Assembly (NCBI GenBank): GCA_016875595.1
Contig: VGPI01000133.1
Location: 1 to 5,922, forward strand
Length of the DNA: 5,922 bases
DNA from: Candidatus Cloacimonadota bacterium
GTDB lineage: Bacteria; Cloacimonadota; Cloacimonadia; Cloacimonadales; Cloacimonadaceae
Direction: 5' to 3'
Under the pieces are notes generated by a model. It made no database searches. It had not been told where the DNA came from and was given only the letters and a program-made list of their open reading frames with translations. Within the stretch, counting starts at the first letter, position 1; every line of letters begins with the position of its first letter. Shown here in pieces: positions 1-5,922 of the stretch. A program made the translations under genes and the position numbers.

Positions 1-59
1 CCTGACCGACCTATAATTGGATCGGTATTGCTCCGGATGAAAATGGCAGAGGCATCCAT

Positions 60-2678
60 TTGAGCGCTATCAATGATTACTACAATAGTAATGATGAAGG
101 TGATCAGGTAGGGTCCGTATCTCTGGCGGTTGTTGATCTGCCATTCAACTTCCGGCTCTACGGTCAGAATTACTCGCAAATCACGGTTTGCTCCAACGGT
201 TTTATAGCCTTGGGAGTTACTTCCAATGCCGAGTTCCGTAATTTCCGTTTACCGGGGGCAATGGGACCCAGCCCCATGATTGCCGGCTTTTGGGATGACC
301 TTGCCATCGGAACTGGAAGCGGGATCTACTGGTGGCATAACCGGGGAGATAACTCTGTGATCGTACAATGGAATCAGATGCGTAGCGGATTTAACGGTAC
401 TTCCATCATCACTTTCCAGATCATATTATACGATCCGGCATATTATGCCACAACAACGGGCGATGGACCGATCAAGATCCAATACAAGACATTCAACAAT
501 GTCAATGTTTCCAGCGGTAACAAACATGGCAATTATTGTACCATTGGCATCCAGAACCATGATCAAACCATCGGCTTGGAATATACTTTCAATAATACAT
601 ATCCCACCGCAGCATCCCCACTGGGGCATCAAAGAGCGATCTATATCACGACCGTGCCAGTAATCCAGGCAACTGCAAGTATCCATGTCGATTATGTATA
701 TGTTAATGATGACAATGACAATCAATTGCTTGAGCCTGGAGAAAGCGCCAATCTATCCATCTGTCTTTCCAATAACGGACTGAACAACGCCCACAACGTA
801 AGCGCTATTCTGTCCACCAGTGATCCCTATGTAACCATATCCAACAATACAGCAAACTTTGGTACGATCAATGGTCTGGATTCTGCGTTTGGATCGGGTT
901 TTTATAGCATGGTCATATCTGCTTCCTGTCCGAACAACCGCACGATCAACTTCATCCTGGCCATTACCTCCGGAAGAACGACCTGGACACGTACTTTTAC
1001 CCTGAAAGTTCAGAAGGCAGCGCTGGTCTTCCATTCCTGGTCTTATGACGATTTCGCCTTGAACAATAATGGCCTGATCGATCCGGGTGAAACGGGAAAG
1101 ATGCAGGTCAACATTTACAACGAGTCCCTTCTCACGGCAGAAAATGTCGTCCTCACGCTCTCAGAATCCAGTCCGTATATATCATTTACCATTGCCACGA
1201 TCAATTGTGGAGAAGTCTCCGGCAAGACCATCTTCCAAGCCGTTACGCAAGTGGTCGTTTCCTCATCCACGCCGGCTGGAACAACGATCCCGGTTACGGT
1301 CAACATCACTTCAAGCAATTCCGAACCGCACAGCAGTCAGTATAATCTCACCGTCGGACTGGTGAATTATGCCTGGGATTTTGAGGCAAATAATGGTGGG
1401 TTCACTGTGAGTAACAATCCCAGCCCCGGTTGGGAATGGGGTACTTCCACTTATGCCGGTGCCTATAGTGGAAGTAGGGTCTGGGGAACGGTATTGAATG
1501 CCAATTATGCTCACAATGCCACCTATCAACTGATTTCACCCTCCATCGCCGTTGGAAGTCAGCCGCAACTTAAATTCCGACACCGTTATTATATTGAATA
1601 TAGATATGATGGCGGGCAGGTTCAAATTTCCAATGATAATGGCAACACCTGGTCGTTACTGACCCCGCAGGGTGGATATCCACACCAGAGTATCGATGCT
1701 TTGGGATACCAACCTGGTTATACCGGGCAAGTTACAACCTGGCAGGAAGCAATATTTAATCTAAGCGCTTATGCAAATCAAACAGTAAGATTCCGGTGGC
1801 ATTTGAAATCCGACTATACTGTTGCCTACAATGGCTGGTTCATCGATGATGTCCAAGTGACTCAGGCAACAGGTCTCACTGATGATCTTGCCAAGATCTC
1901 CGGACTTGTGAGTGTCAGTCCATCTCAGCCGTCAATCAGCCCATTGGTCAAAGTAGGGAGTTACATGGTCAAACCAGCGATCAACGGGACCTATGAGGTC
2001 ATTATCCCATCCGGAACTTATGAGATCAGGGGCTTGTATGACGATTACAGATCCAGTGTCTCAAATCTGAATGTACTAAGTCAGAACACTTACACCAGCA
2101 ACATCAGCATGACCAAAATGCAGAATCCCGATGGACTGACCTGGGCAATATCGGACAACTCGATCAACCTACGCTGGAATCCACTCTCCGAGCCAAGTAT
2201 GATCGGCTATAAGGTATATCGTAAGATCGGTACGTCCAACTGGCAAATGGCTACCATTACGCCAAACAACAGCGTTGACCTGGACTTGAGTACCAGCGGT
2301 GCTTATGATTATCGGATCTGTACTTTGTATATCGATAATTGGGAAAGTAAGCCCACCGATAAGATCCATTTCATCTATCCCTATTCCGGGGTGGATGTTA
2401 AGCCACTGAACCCGCAAAATCTTCATGTGGCAAGCGAGGGTGATTCATATTATCTGTCCTGGGATCCGGTGGTTCTGGATACTGAGGGGAATGCCATTAC
2501 CGTCTGGGCTTACCAGGTATATGCCGGTGCCACTCCAGATTTTGTAATGAACCAACAGAGCTTGTTAATAACCACTGAAGACACATCCTGCGAGGATGCG
2601 GTTGCCTCTGGACTTAGATTCTATAAAGTCGTGGCTTTGATCGGGTATATAAATCAAACTGGATCAAGACACCATTAA
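60..2678 (+). CDS. Multidomain secreted/surface protein, C-terminal part (gingipain/C25-type architecture), probably 5'-interrupted
   Basis: This reads as the C-terminal part of a large extracellular protein; no enzymatic domain is present. Domains by residue (numbered from the TTG at 60): about 1-199, a beta-rich domain with VCSNGFIALG (43-52), MIAGFWDDL (73-81) and TGDGPIKIQY (133-142); 207-317 and 322-434, two related Ig/CARDB-like domains, each with an acidic Ca-binding-type motif (NDDNDNQLLEPGE 216-228; NNNGLIDPGE 335-344); 436-602, a jelly-roll/MAM-like domain (DGGQVQISNDNGNTW 517-531, GWFIDD 592-597) like those appended to secreted peptidases; 612-685, a carboxypeptidase-regulatory-like beta sandwich; about 689-775 and 784-862, two Fn3-like domains. 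The chosen start has no signal peptide and only a weak AGAGG upstream, yet all domains are extracellular types. Codons 6-59 also read as protein (PTYNWIGIAPDENGRGIHL) after a TGA at 3-5, so the true gene very likely begins upstream. No C-terminal sorting domain is visible: the protein stops just after the last Fn3 strand. A C25 peptidase domain upstream is inference. The reading frame is certain; the start and intactness are not. Confidence 0.85.
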   Translation: MSAINDYYNSNDEGDQVGSVSLAVVDLPFNFRLYGQNYSQITVCSNGFIALGVTSNAEFRNFRLPGAMGPSPMIAGFWDDLAIGTGSGIYWWHNRGDNSVIVQWNQMRSGFNGTSIITFQIILYDPAYYATTTGDGPIKIQYKTFNNVNVSSGNKHGNYCTIGIQNHDQTIGLEYTFNNTYPTAASPLGHQRAIYITTVPVIQATASIHVDYVYVNDDNDNQLLEPGESANLSICLSNNGLNNAHNVSAILSTSDPYVTISNNTANFGTINGLDSAFGSGFYSMVISASCPNNRTINFILAITSGRTTWTRTFTLKVQKAALVFHSWSYDDFALNNNGLIDPGETGKMQVNIYNESLLTAENVVLTLSESSPYISFTIATINCGEVSGKTIFQAVTQVVVSSSTPAGTTIPVTVNITSSNSEPHSSQYNLTVGLVNYAWDFEANNGGFTVSNNPSPGWEWGTSTYAGAYSGSRVWGTVLNANYAHNATYQLISPSIAVGSQPQLKFRHRYYIEYRYDGGQVQISNDNGNTWSLLTPQGGYPHQSIDALGYQPGYTGQVTTWQEAIFNLSAYANQTVRFRWHLKSDYTVAYNGWFIDDVQVTQATGLTDDLAKISGLVSVSPSQPSISPLVKVGSYMVKPAINGTYEVIIPSGTYEIRGLYDDYRSSVSNLNVLSQNTYTSNISMTKMQNPDGLTWAISDNSINLRWNPLSEPSMIGYKVYRKIGTSNWQMATITPNNSVDLDLSTSGAYDYRICTLYIDNWESKPTDKIHFIYPYSGVDVKPLNPQNLHVASEGDSYYLSWDPVVLDTEGNAITVWAYQVYAGATPDFVMNQQSLLITTEDTSCEDAVASGLRFYKVVALIGYINQTGSRHH

Positions 2679-2713
2679 AGCATACTGAATAACCATAACT
2701 AACAATGCGTGGA

Positions 2714-2740
2714 AAAGAATCAACGTCAAGTTGGTTCTTT
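2714..2740 (+). terminator. Candidate intrinsic terminator after the surface-protein gene
   Basis: An 11-bp stem, AAAGAATCAAC (2714-2724) against GTTGGTTCTTT (2730-2740), closes a 5-base loop GTCAA; one pair is a G-U wobble. It lies 36 bases after the TAA at 2676-2678 and is followed by a T-rich but broken tract (CTCGATTTTACTC). Position and stem length fit termination of the upstream transcript. The stem is AT-rich and the T-run is short, so it could also be a weak or bidirectional terminator, or only an mRNA 3'-end stabilising hairpin. Confidence 0.5.
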
Positions 2741-2753
2741 CTCGATTTTACTC

Positions 2754-2782
2754 TTGTCTGAATGTCAGTGTACTCATATAAG
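2754..2782 (+). promoter_or_regulatory. Sigma70-like promoter candidate for the 81-aa gene
   Basis: TTGTCT (2754-2759, 4 of 6 to TTGACA) and TATAAG (2777-2782, 5 of 6 to TATAAT) are separated by exactly 17 bases. Transcription would begin near 2789, just after the terminator candidate, leaving a leader of about 20 bases that contains the GAGGTG ribosome binding site for ATG 2812. The caveat is that housekeeping promoter consensus in this phylum is not established, and such matches arise by chance in AT-rich gaps. Confidence 0.3.
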
Positions 2783-2800
2783 GAGCGCACGATGTTAAGT

Positions 2801-2806
2801 GAGGTG
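2801..2806 (+). promoter_or_regulatory. Ribosome binding site deciding the ATG at 2812
   Basis: GAGGTG, five bases before ATG 2812, matches the anti-Shine-Dalgarno core and fixes the start of the 81-aa protein. A second site, AGGAG (2781-2785), sits six bases before another ATG (2792) in a different frame, which opens only a 16-residue reading frame. Confidence 0.6.
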
Positions 2807-2811
2807 TTAAA

Positions 2812-3057
2812 ATGCAATTTACATTGCCTGATGGCCAGATAATCGACTTGAACAAAGTAGCGGAGCTTAGTTCAATCAGGGATCTGGGGCCTGATCCTCA
2901 CAAGATCAGTCAGTGTTTAATCGGTTTTTCGATTCGAATGAAGAATGGGCAATCCATTCAAGTAACTAAAAATTACCATTTCAGCGACTGGGCTCAAGCC
3001 AAGAAAGAATTGGAATTGATCTTAAAAGAGATCCAGGATAAGATCAAAAGTAAGTAG
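2812..3057 (+). CDS. Small conserved-looking protein of unknown function, 81 aa
   Basis: I do not recognise a family. The protein is soluble, with no signal peptide or membrane segment, and its sequence pattern suggests two short beta hairpins (around FTLPDGQIIDL 3-13 and FSIRMKNGQSIQV 39-51) followed by one amphipathic, Lys/Glu-rich C-terminal helix (about 57-79, from FSDWAQAKKELE). One cysteine is present (C35). The size and fold pattern resemble many small single-domain cytosolic proteins, but no catalytic or metal-binding motif is visible. The start is supported by GAGGTG five bases upstream, and the gene ends with tandem in-frame stops, TAG TGA. It appears to be its own transcription unit: a hairpin lies upstream and about 310 non-coding bases lie downstream. 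Evidence that it is real: good ribosome binding site, balanced amino-acid composition, alternating polar/hydrophobic pattern, and ATC/AAG/GAT codon use like the neighbours. Confidence 0.75.
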   Translation: MQFTLPDGQIIDLNKVAELSSIRDLGPDPHKISQCLIGFSIRMKNGQSIQVTKNYHFSDWAQAKKELELILKEIQDKIKSK

Positions 3058-3135
3058 TGACCTCACCTTACAATCATTACTAACATCCCATTACCAGTAT
3101 TGCCTGTAGGGGTATGGAGAAAGTGGATCTTCTAC

Positions 3136-3160
3136 CTTCCGCTTATTCCATCTTCCGCTT
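3136..3160. repeat. Short direct repeat CTTCCGCTT x2
   Basis: CTTCCGCTT occurs at 3136-3144 and again at 3152-3160, a 16-base period. The second copy runs directly into the left arm of the inverted repeat. It may belong to the same extragenic element. Confidence 0.55.
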
Positions 3161-3228
3161 TTCAGTCAGGTTCGCCTCGAGATCGCCTCGAGACTCGAAG
3201 CCATCTCGAGAGAAAGGTGAGTGAAAAG
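3158..3228. repeat. Imperfect 25-bp inverted repeat with CTCGAG palindromes (REP-like element)
   Basis: The left arm (3158-3182) and right arm (3204-3228) are reverse complements at 19 of 25 positions: the outer CTTTTCA.TCA..TT blocks and the inner CTCGAGA blocks pair, with small internal mismatches. The 21-base centre (3183-3203) holds a second copy of the inner unit: CGCCTCGAGA occurs at 3173-3182 and 3184-3193, separated by one T. The six-base palindrome CTCGAG appears three times (3176-3181, 3187-3192, 3205-3210) and a near copy, CTCGAA, at 3194-3199. The alternative pairing of the second copy with the right arm gives a tighter hairpin. No T-run follows on the plus strand, so a simple terminator is unlikely. 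A dispersed extragenic palindromic element is a reasonable inference, but copy number cannot be judged from one window. Confidence 0.65.
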
Positions 3229-3356
3229 TGAAGAAAACATCCTGGGAAGAATCAAACAATCTTACCTGAGGTGTTGCCATTATCGCCGGAAAGGCAGTTT
3301 TCCCTTTGACAGATTTGAAATACTCGGAAAAGTGTCTCTATCAATCATTCATCCAT

Positions 3357-3362
3357 AGGGAG
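3357..3362 (+). promoter_or_regulatory. Ribosome binding site of the GcvT-family gene
   Basis: AGGGAG lies seven bases before ATG 3370, which supports this start over internal ATG codons further into the frame. It also shows that the N-terminal extension of the protein is translated. Confidence 0.6.
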
Positions 3363-3369
3363 TAGCAAG

Positions 3370-4755
3370 ATGAAAAAGCACGGTTTTGAGTTTCCACCCA
3401 GCCCCCGTCAGACCTATCTGTTTGATATCGAAGAAAGTTGGTATCTGGATATGCTCAGTGATAAGCTGGGAATATCGGATCCAGCGATCAAGCGCAGTAA
3501 TTTTGGGGAATATGACATGGCAGTCAATTATGGCACTTCAGTACTGCAAGAGGCAGTTGCCATTAACAGAGTTGCCGTTTACAACATAGACCATATGGCG
3601 CAGATCCGCTTCCAGGGTAAAGATGCTGCTGCGCTGCTCAATCGAACTCTTACTGCCAATATCGCTGAAATGAAGATCGGGCAGTGTAAGTACAGTTTGT
3701 TGTTGAATGAGAAGGGTGGCGTCCAGGATGACATGATCGCCATGATGATCGCCTCCGATGAGTTTATCGTGGTTGTTAATGCCGGACACGATATAACGGA
3801 TAAAGCGCTGGTGGAAGGCAAACAATTGTATTTAATCGCTGATATCGACCGGATCATGAGTTGTATCCAGAGTGGCGAAGAGGTCTGCGCAGTAGATGTT
3901 TCCGATCAATATGTCAAAGTAGATGTGCAGGGACCGCTCTCCATGAAACTGATCAGATCCATCTATGGTGGTAATGTACTGAAAAATCGGTATCAGGCGG
4001 ACAAGAACATGAATTACTTTACGTTTAATGAGTTTGACCATGAGGATGGTCATTACCTCATAAGTCGCACCGGTTATACCAATCGCTGGGGCTGGGAGAT
4101 CTATATTCCGATTCCAAATGCGGATAAGGATTTTAAGCTGATTGTCGGCAAGGCATTGGATCTGGGGGGCTTATTGGTCGGTCTGGGCGGCAGAGATGAA
4201 AATCGTCTGTCTGCCGGTGCTTATGGCTTGCCTTTGATGGGTCATGAGTACGACCCGGAGCATACGCCGGTCAATGCCCCGCTTTTTGCCGCTGCGGTCG
4301 ATCTGGACAAAGAATACTTCGTTGGCAAGAAGGCTATTCTCGATGACCTGAACAGTCCTAAACAAATGGTATTCCTGATCACGGAAGGGATCGTGAGCGG
4401 CAGAGGTGTTTATCTGGATGGAAAGCGTCTGGGCAGCGTTACTTCCAGTATGAATTCTCCCAACGTATCCAGGGAACAGCGTCTGGCGATCGGTTCCAAA
4501 CGAAAGAATGTTACCGAAGAACATGGGATCGCTGCCATTGGGATCGGCTGGCTTTATCAGTCCCCATTTGAGAAAGATGGAGCGGGTAATGATCTGACGG
4601 TCGTTAATGACAAACCCATGCGGATACCCGTGGAGTTCTATCGCGAATCGGAAGATGGAAAACCGGTCGGGAATCCGGTTATTGGCTATATCACAGCAGA
4701 AGGGATCAGTCCTGCTACCGCACCCAAACCCCTAAACAATATCGCGATTTTTTAA
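3370..4755 (+). CDS. GcvT-family (aminomethyltransferase/T-protein-like) folate-dependent protein, atypical long form
   Basis: It belongs to the GcvT fold, whose members bind tetrahydrofolate and transfer one-carbon groups; the classic member releases ammonia from the aminomethyl-lipoyl H protein in glycine cleavage. Visible family landmarks: AVYNIDHM (69-76, compare FDVSHM), IRFQGKDAAALLN (79-91), the NEKGGVQDD loop (113-121; D120/D121 lie where T proteins carry the catalytic aspartate), FIVVVNAGH (132-140), RTGYT (233-237) and GWEIY (241-245), GLGGRDENRLSAG (271-283), EYFVGKKAIL (315-324), and the C-terminal barrel with GRGVYLDGKRLGSVTSS (344-360) and SPN (363-365). Oddities: 461 aa against about 360-370 for T protein; an extra N-terminal segment of about 40 residues; additional C-terminal sequence; and the usual GEDGF between RTGYT and the glutamate replaced by NRWGW. 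No gcvH, gcvP or lipoate genes are adjacent. A cytosolic C1-transfer or demethylation role is likely, but the substrate is unknown and it may not be the true glycine-cleavage T protein. The start is supported by AGGGAG upstream. Its stop is 7 bases from the convergent gltX stop. Confidence 0.85.
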   Translation: MKKHGFEFPPSPRQTYLFDIEESWYLDMLSDKLGISDPAIKRSNFGEYDMAVNYGTSVLQEAVAINRVAVYNIDHMAQIRFQGKDAAALLNRTLTANIAEMKIGQCKYSLLLNEKGGVQDDMIAMMIASDEFIVVVNAGHDITDKALVEGKQLYLIADIDRIMSCIQSGEEVCAVDVSDQYVKVDVQGPLSMKLIRSIYGGNVLKNRYQADKNMNYFTFNEFDHEDGHYLISRTGYTNRWGWEIYIPIPNADKDFKLIVGKALDLGGLLVGLGGRDENRLSAGAYGLPLMGHEYDPEHTPVNAPLFAAAVDLDKEYFVGKKAILDDLNSPKQMVFLITEGIVSGRGVYLDGKRLGSVTSSMNSPNVSREQRLAIGSKRKNVTEEHGIAAIGIGWLYQSPFEKDGAGNDLTVVNDKPMRIPVEFYRESEDGKPVGNPVIGYITAEGISPATAPKPLNNIAIF

Positions 4756-4762
4756 GCGGAGA

Positions 4763-5922
4763 TCAGGTCAAGGCATTGCGTAAACGCTGCAGTGTTTCTT
4801 CTCTGCCCATAGCATTCAGGATCAAGGGAAGATCCGGTCCCGAACTCTGGCTGATCAATGCGATGCGGATCGGGAAATAGAAGATTTTACCTTTGATCCC
4901 GGTTGTGGAGATCACCTGGTCGATCACCGGCGCAAATCCCGGGATCTCCCACCTGGGAAGTGACTGAAGCAAGTGATATAGAGTGGCAATCACCACCTGA
5001 GCGGATTCAGTCCTGAGTAACTCCATCTCTGCATCTGTTATGGATTTGGTGTGATAGTATATCTCCGCGTAGGCAGCTATCTCCGGTAGCAGCGTGGCGT
5101 ATTTCCGTGCCAGATCCACCACTCGCCGATATTTATCCTGATCAGAAACATCCATGCATCTTTCGGTAAAACTGCTCTGACACAAAGAACATAGTTCGGT
5201 CAGGTCAGTGCTGCGGATATACTGGCCATTCATCCAGTCCAGCTTGGTCAGAGCAAAGACCGCACCGGATTTGTTGACCCGGTCGAGAGAGAATGCTTCG
5301 ATCAGTTCATGCAGAGTATATAGCTCACGATCATCAGCGCCATGCCAGCCCAGTAAAGCCACGAAATTGATCAGGGCTTCCTTCAGATATCCACGCTGGA
5401 GGTAACTCTCCACAGAGACGTCATTCATCCGTTTGCTGAGCTTGCTCCGGTCCGGATTGAGAATAAGCGGCAGGTGAACCCATCGGGGGGTAGTCCAGCC
5501 CAAGCACTGGTAGAGCCAGATGTGTTTCGGAGTACTGGAGAGCCATTCCTCACCCCTGATGACGTGAGTGATCTCCATTTCATGATCATCGACCACTGCT
5601 GCCAAATGATAGGTGGGAAAGCCATCAGACTTGATCAAGACCTGGTCATCGGATTGAGCGGAATCCATTTCCACCGTTCCCCGGATAATATCATCAAAGC
5701 CAAACCGATGCTGATCCGGCATGCGTAACCGGATCACAGAAGGTTGTCCGGCGGCGAGCTTCCCGGCGATCTCGGATTGATTTAGATGCAGGCAACGGCG
5801 GTCATATTTGGCAAATTCCCCGCGTTCTTTTTGCCCGACTCTCATGTCTTCCAATGTCTGTGCCGAGCAGAAACAGCGATAGGCATCACCATGTTCCAAC
5901 AATCTTTGTGCGTAGCCCTGAT
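4763..5922 (-). CDS. gltX: Glutamyl-tRNA synthetase, N-terminus beyond the window edge
   Basis: A class I aminoacyl-tRNA synthetase that charges tRNA-Glu with glutamate in the cytosol. Reading leftward, the frame stays open through the window edge (QGYAQR precedes the first TTG at 5902), so the visible 385 residues lack roughly the first 80, including the HIGH motif. Numbering from that TTG: C10-x-C12-(24 residues)-C37-x-H39 matches the zinc-binding pattern of E. coli-type GluRS; SDGFPTYHLAAVVDDHEM (92-109) and THVIRGEEWLSSTPKH (112-127) are hallmark active-site segments; KLSKR (154-158) is the KMSKS-equivalent ATP loop; KLDWMNGQYIR (220-230) starts the anticodon-binding part; GIKGKIFYFPIRIAL and GPDLP near the end are the typical C-terminal GluRS signature. 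Estimated full length, about 465-475 aa, is normal. The gene runs convergently to the GcvT-family gene with no operon link. Whether it is discriminating or also charges tRNA-Gln cannot be told here. Confidence 0.96.
   Translation of the reverse strand, partial: QGYAQRLLEHGDAYRCFCSAQTLEDMRVGQKERGEFAKYDRRCLHLNQSEIAGKLAAGQPSVIRLRMPDQHRFGFDDIIRGTVEMDSAQSDDQVLIKSDGFPTYHLAAVVDDHEMEITHVIRGEEWLSSTPKHIWLYQCLGWTTPRWVHLPLILNPDRSKLSKRMNDVSVESYLQRGYLKEALINFVALLGWHGADDRELYTLHELIEAFSLDRVNKSGAVFALTKLDWMNGQYIRSTDLTELCSLCQSSFTERCMDVSDQDKYRRVVDLARKYATLLPEIAAYAEIYYHTKSITDAEMELLRTESAQVVIATLYHLLQSLPRWEIPGFAPVIDQVISTTGIKGKIFYFPIRIALISQSSGPDLPLILNAMGREETLQRLRNALT

Larger units (their letters stand above)
3058..3369. 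other. Intergenic region without a credible gene
   Basis: About 310 bases lie between the 81-aa gene and the GcvT-family gene. The middle holds a CTCGAG-rich inverted repeat with flanking short direct repeats (listed separately). The distal part (about 3235-3356) shows only weak features: a TTGACA hexamer at 3306-3311 without a matching -10 box, and a small GGAAA/TTTCC hairpin near 3290-3305. I see no tRNA, and no match to the conserved core of a glycine riboswitch, which I looked for because of the downstream GcvT relative. The longest open stretch (3114-3224, 36 codons) merely runs across the repeat and has a badly spaced ribosome binding site. Confidence 0.6.

Noticed and set aside
3114..3224. 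36-codon open frame with ATG and AGGGG just upstream
   Set aside because: The ribosome site is only one base from the ATG, and the frame consists largely of the repeat element, giving an Arg/Ser/Pro-rich low-information peptide.
3267..3275. TGAGGTGTT, identical to the ribosome-site region at 2800-2808, as a remnant gene start
   Set aside because: No ATG follows and the frame closes after a few codons; a 9-base match is compatible with chance.
3306..3334. Perfect TTGACA hexamer as promoter of the GcvT-family gene
   Set aside because: No -10-like hexamer lies 15-19 bases downstream (the sequence there is AAAGTG-like), so a full promoter is not supported.
3235..3369. Glycine riboswitch upstream of the GcvT-family gene
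   Set aside because: The GCCGGAAAGGC string is only superficially similar; the conserved glycine-aptamer core and tandem arrangement are not visible.
4741..4753. ATCGCGAT palindrome plus T-run as a terminator
   Set aside because: The palindrome has no loop, so it cannot form a stable hairpin in RNA, and it lies within the coding sequence.
5474..5728. Plus-strand open frame of 84 codons opposite gltX
   Set aside because: It lies wholly inside the clearly coding minus-strand gltX, and has no ribosome site or recognisable protein features.

Overview
The window looks like a piece of chromosome from an uncultured bacterium of the FCB group, most likely Candidatus Cloacimonadota (WWE1). This is an inference from gene style. 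A very long surface-type protein is built from an N-terminal beta domain with a VCSNGFIALG motif, two Ca-binding 'DxNxxLxPGE' beta domains, a jelly-roll domain and Fn3-like domains, a layout I associate with gingipain-type (C25) secreted proteins of that phylum. Base composition is intermediate, ATC/GAT-rich codons recur in all genes, and nothing marks a phage, plasmid or insertion sequence.

Layout. (1) Positions 1-2678, + strand: the C-terminal part of a multidomain extracellular protein. The reading frame is closed by a TGA at 3-5, but the 18 codons between that TGA and the first possible start (TTG at 60) read as convincing protein. The gene is probably larger and either interrupted by a nonsense or frameshift change or affected by a sequencing error. 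(2) Positions 2679-2811: a short gap with a candidate terminator hairpin (2714-2740) and a promoter-like sequence (2754-2782). (3) Positions 2812-3057, +: a small cytosolic-looking 81-aa protein of unknown function with a clear GAGGTG ribosome binding site. (4) Positions 3058-3369: about 310 bases without a credible gene, holding a CTCGAG-rich imperfect inverted repeat (about 3158-3228) with short direct repeats around it. (5) Positions 3370-4755, +: a GcvT/aminomethyltransferase-family protein of 461 aa, about 90-100 residues longer than a normal glycine-cleavage T protein and divergent in one conserved motif. (6) Positions 4763-5922, - strand: glutamyl-tRNA synthetase (gltX), lacking its N-terminal catalytic HIGH region because the window ends. 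It converges on the GcvT-family gene with only 7 bases between the two stop codons.

The genes do not form an obvious pathway: one surface or secreted protein, one unknown small protein, one folate-dependent C1-transferase relative and one translation enzyme. The GcvT-like gene has no gcvH or gcvP beside it. No clear new multi-gene system is visible. The points most worth following are the interrupted surface protein, the palindromic intergenic element and the atypical GcvT paralogue.
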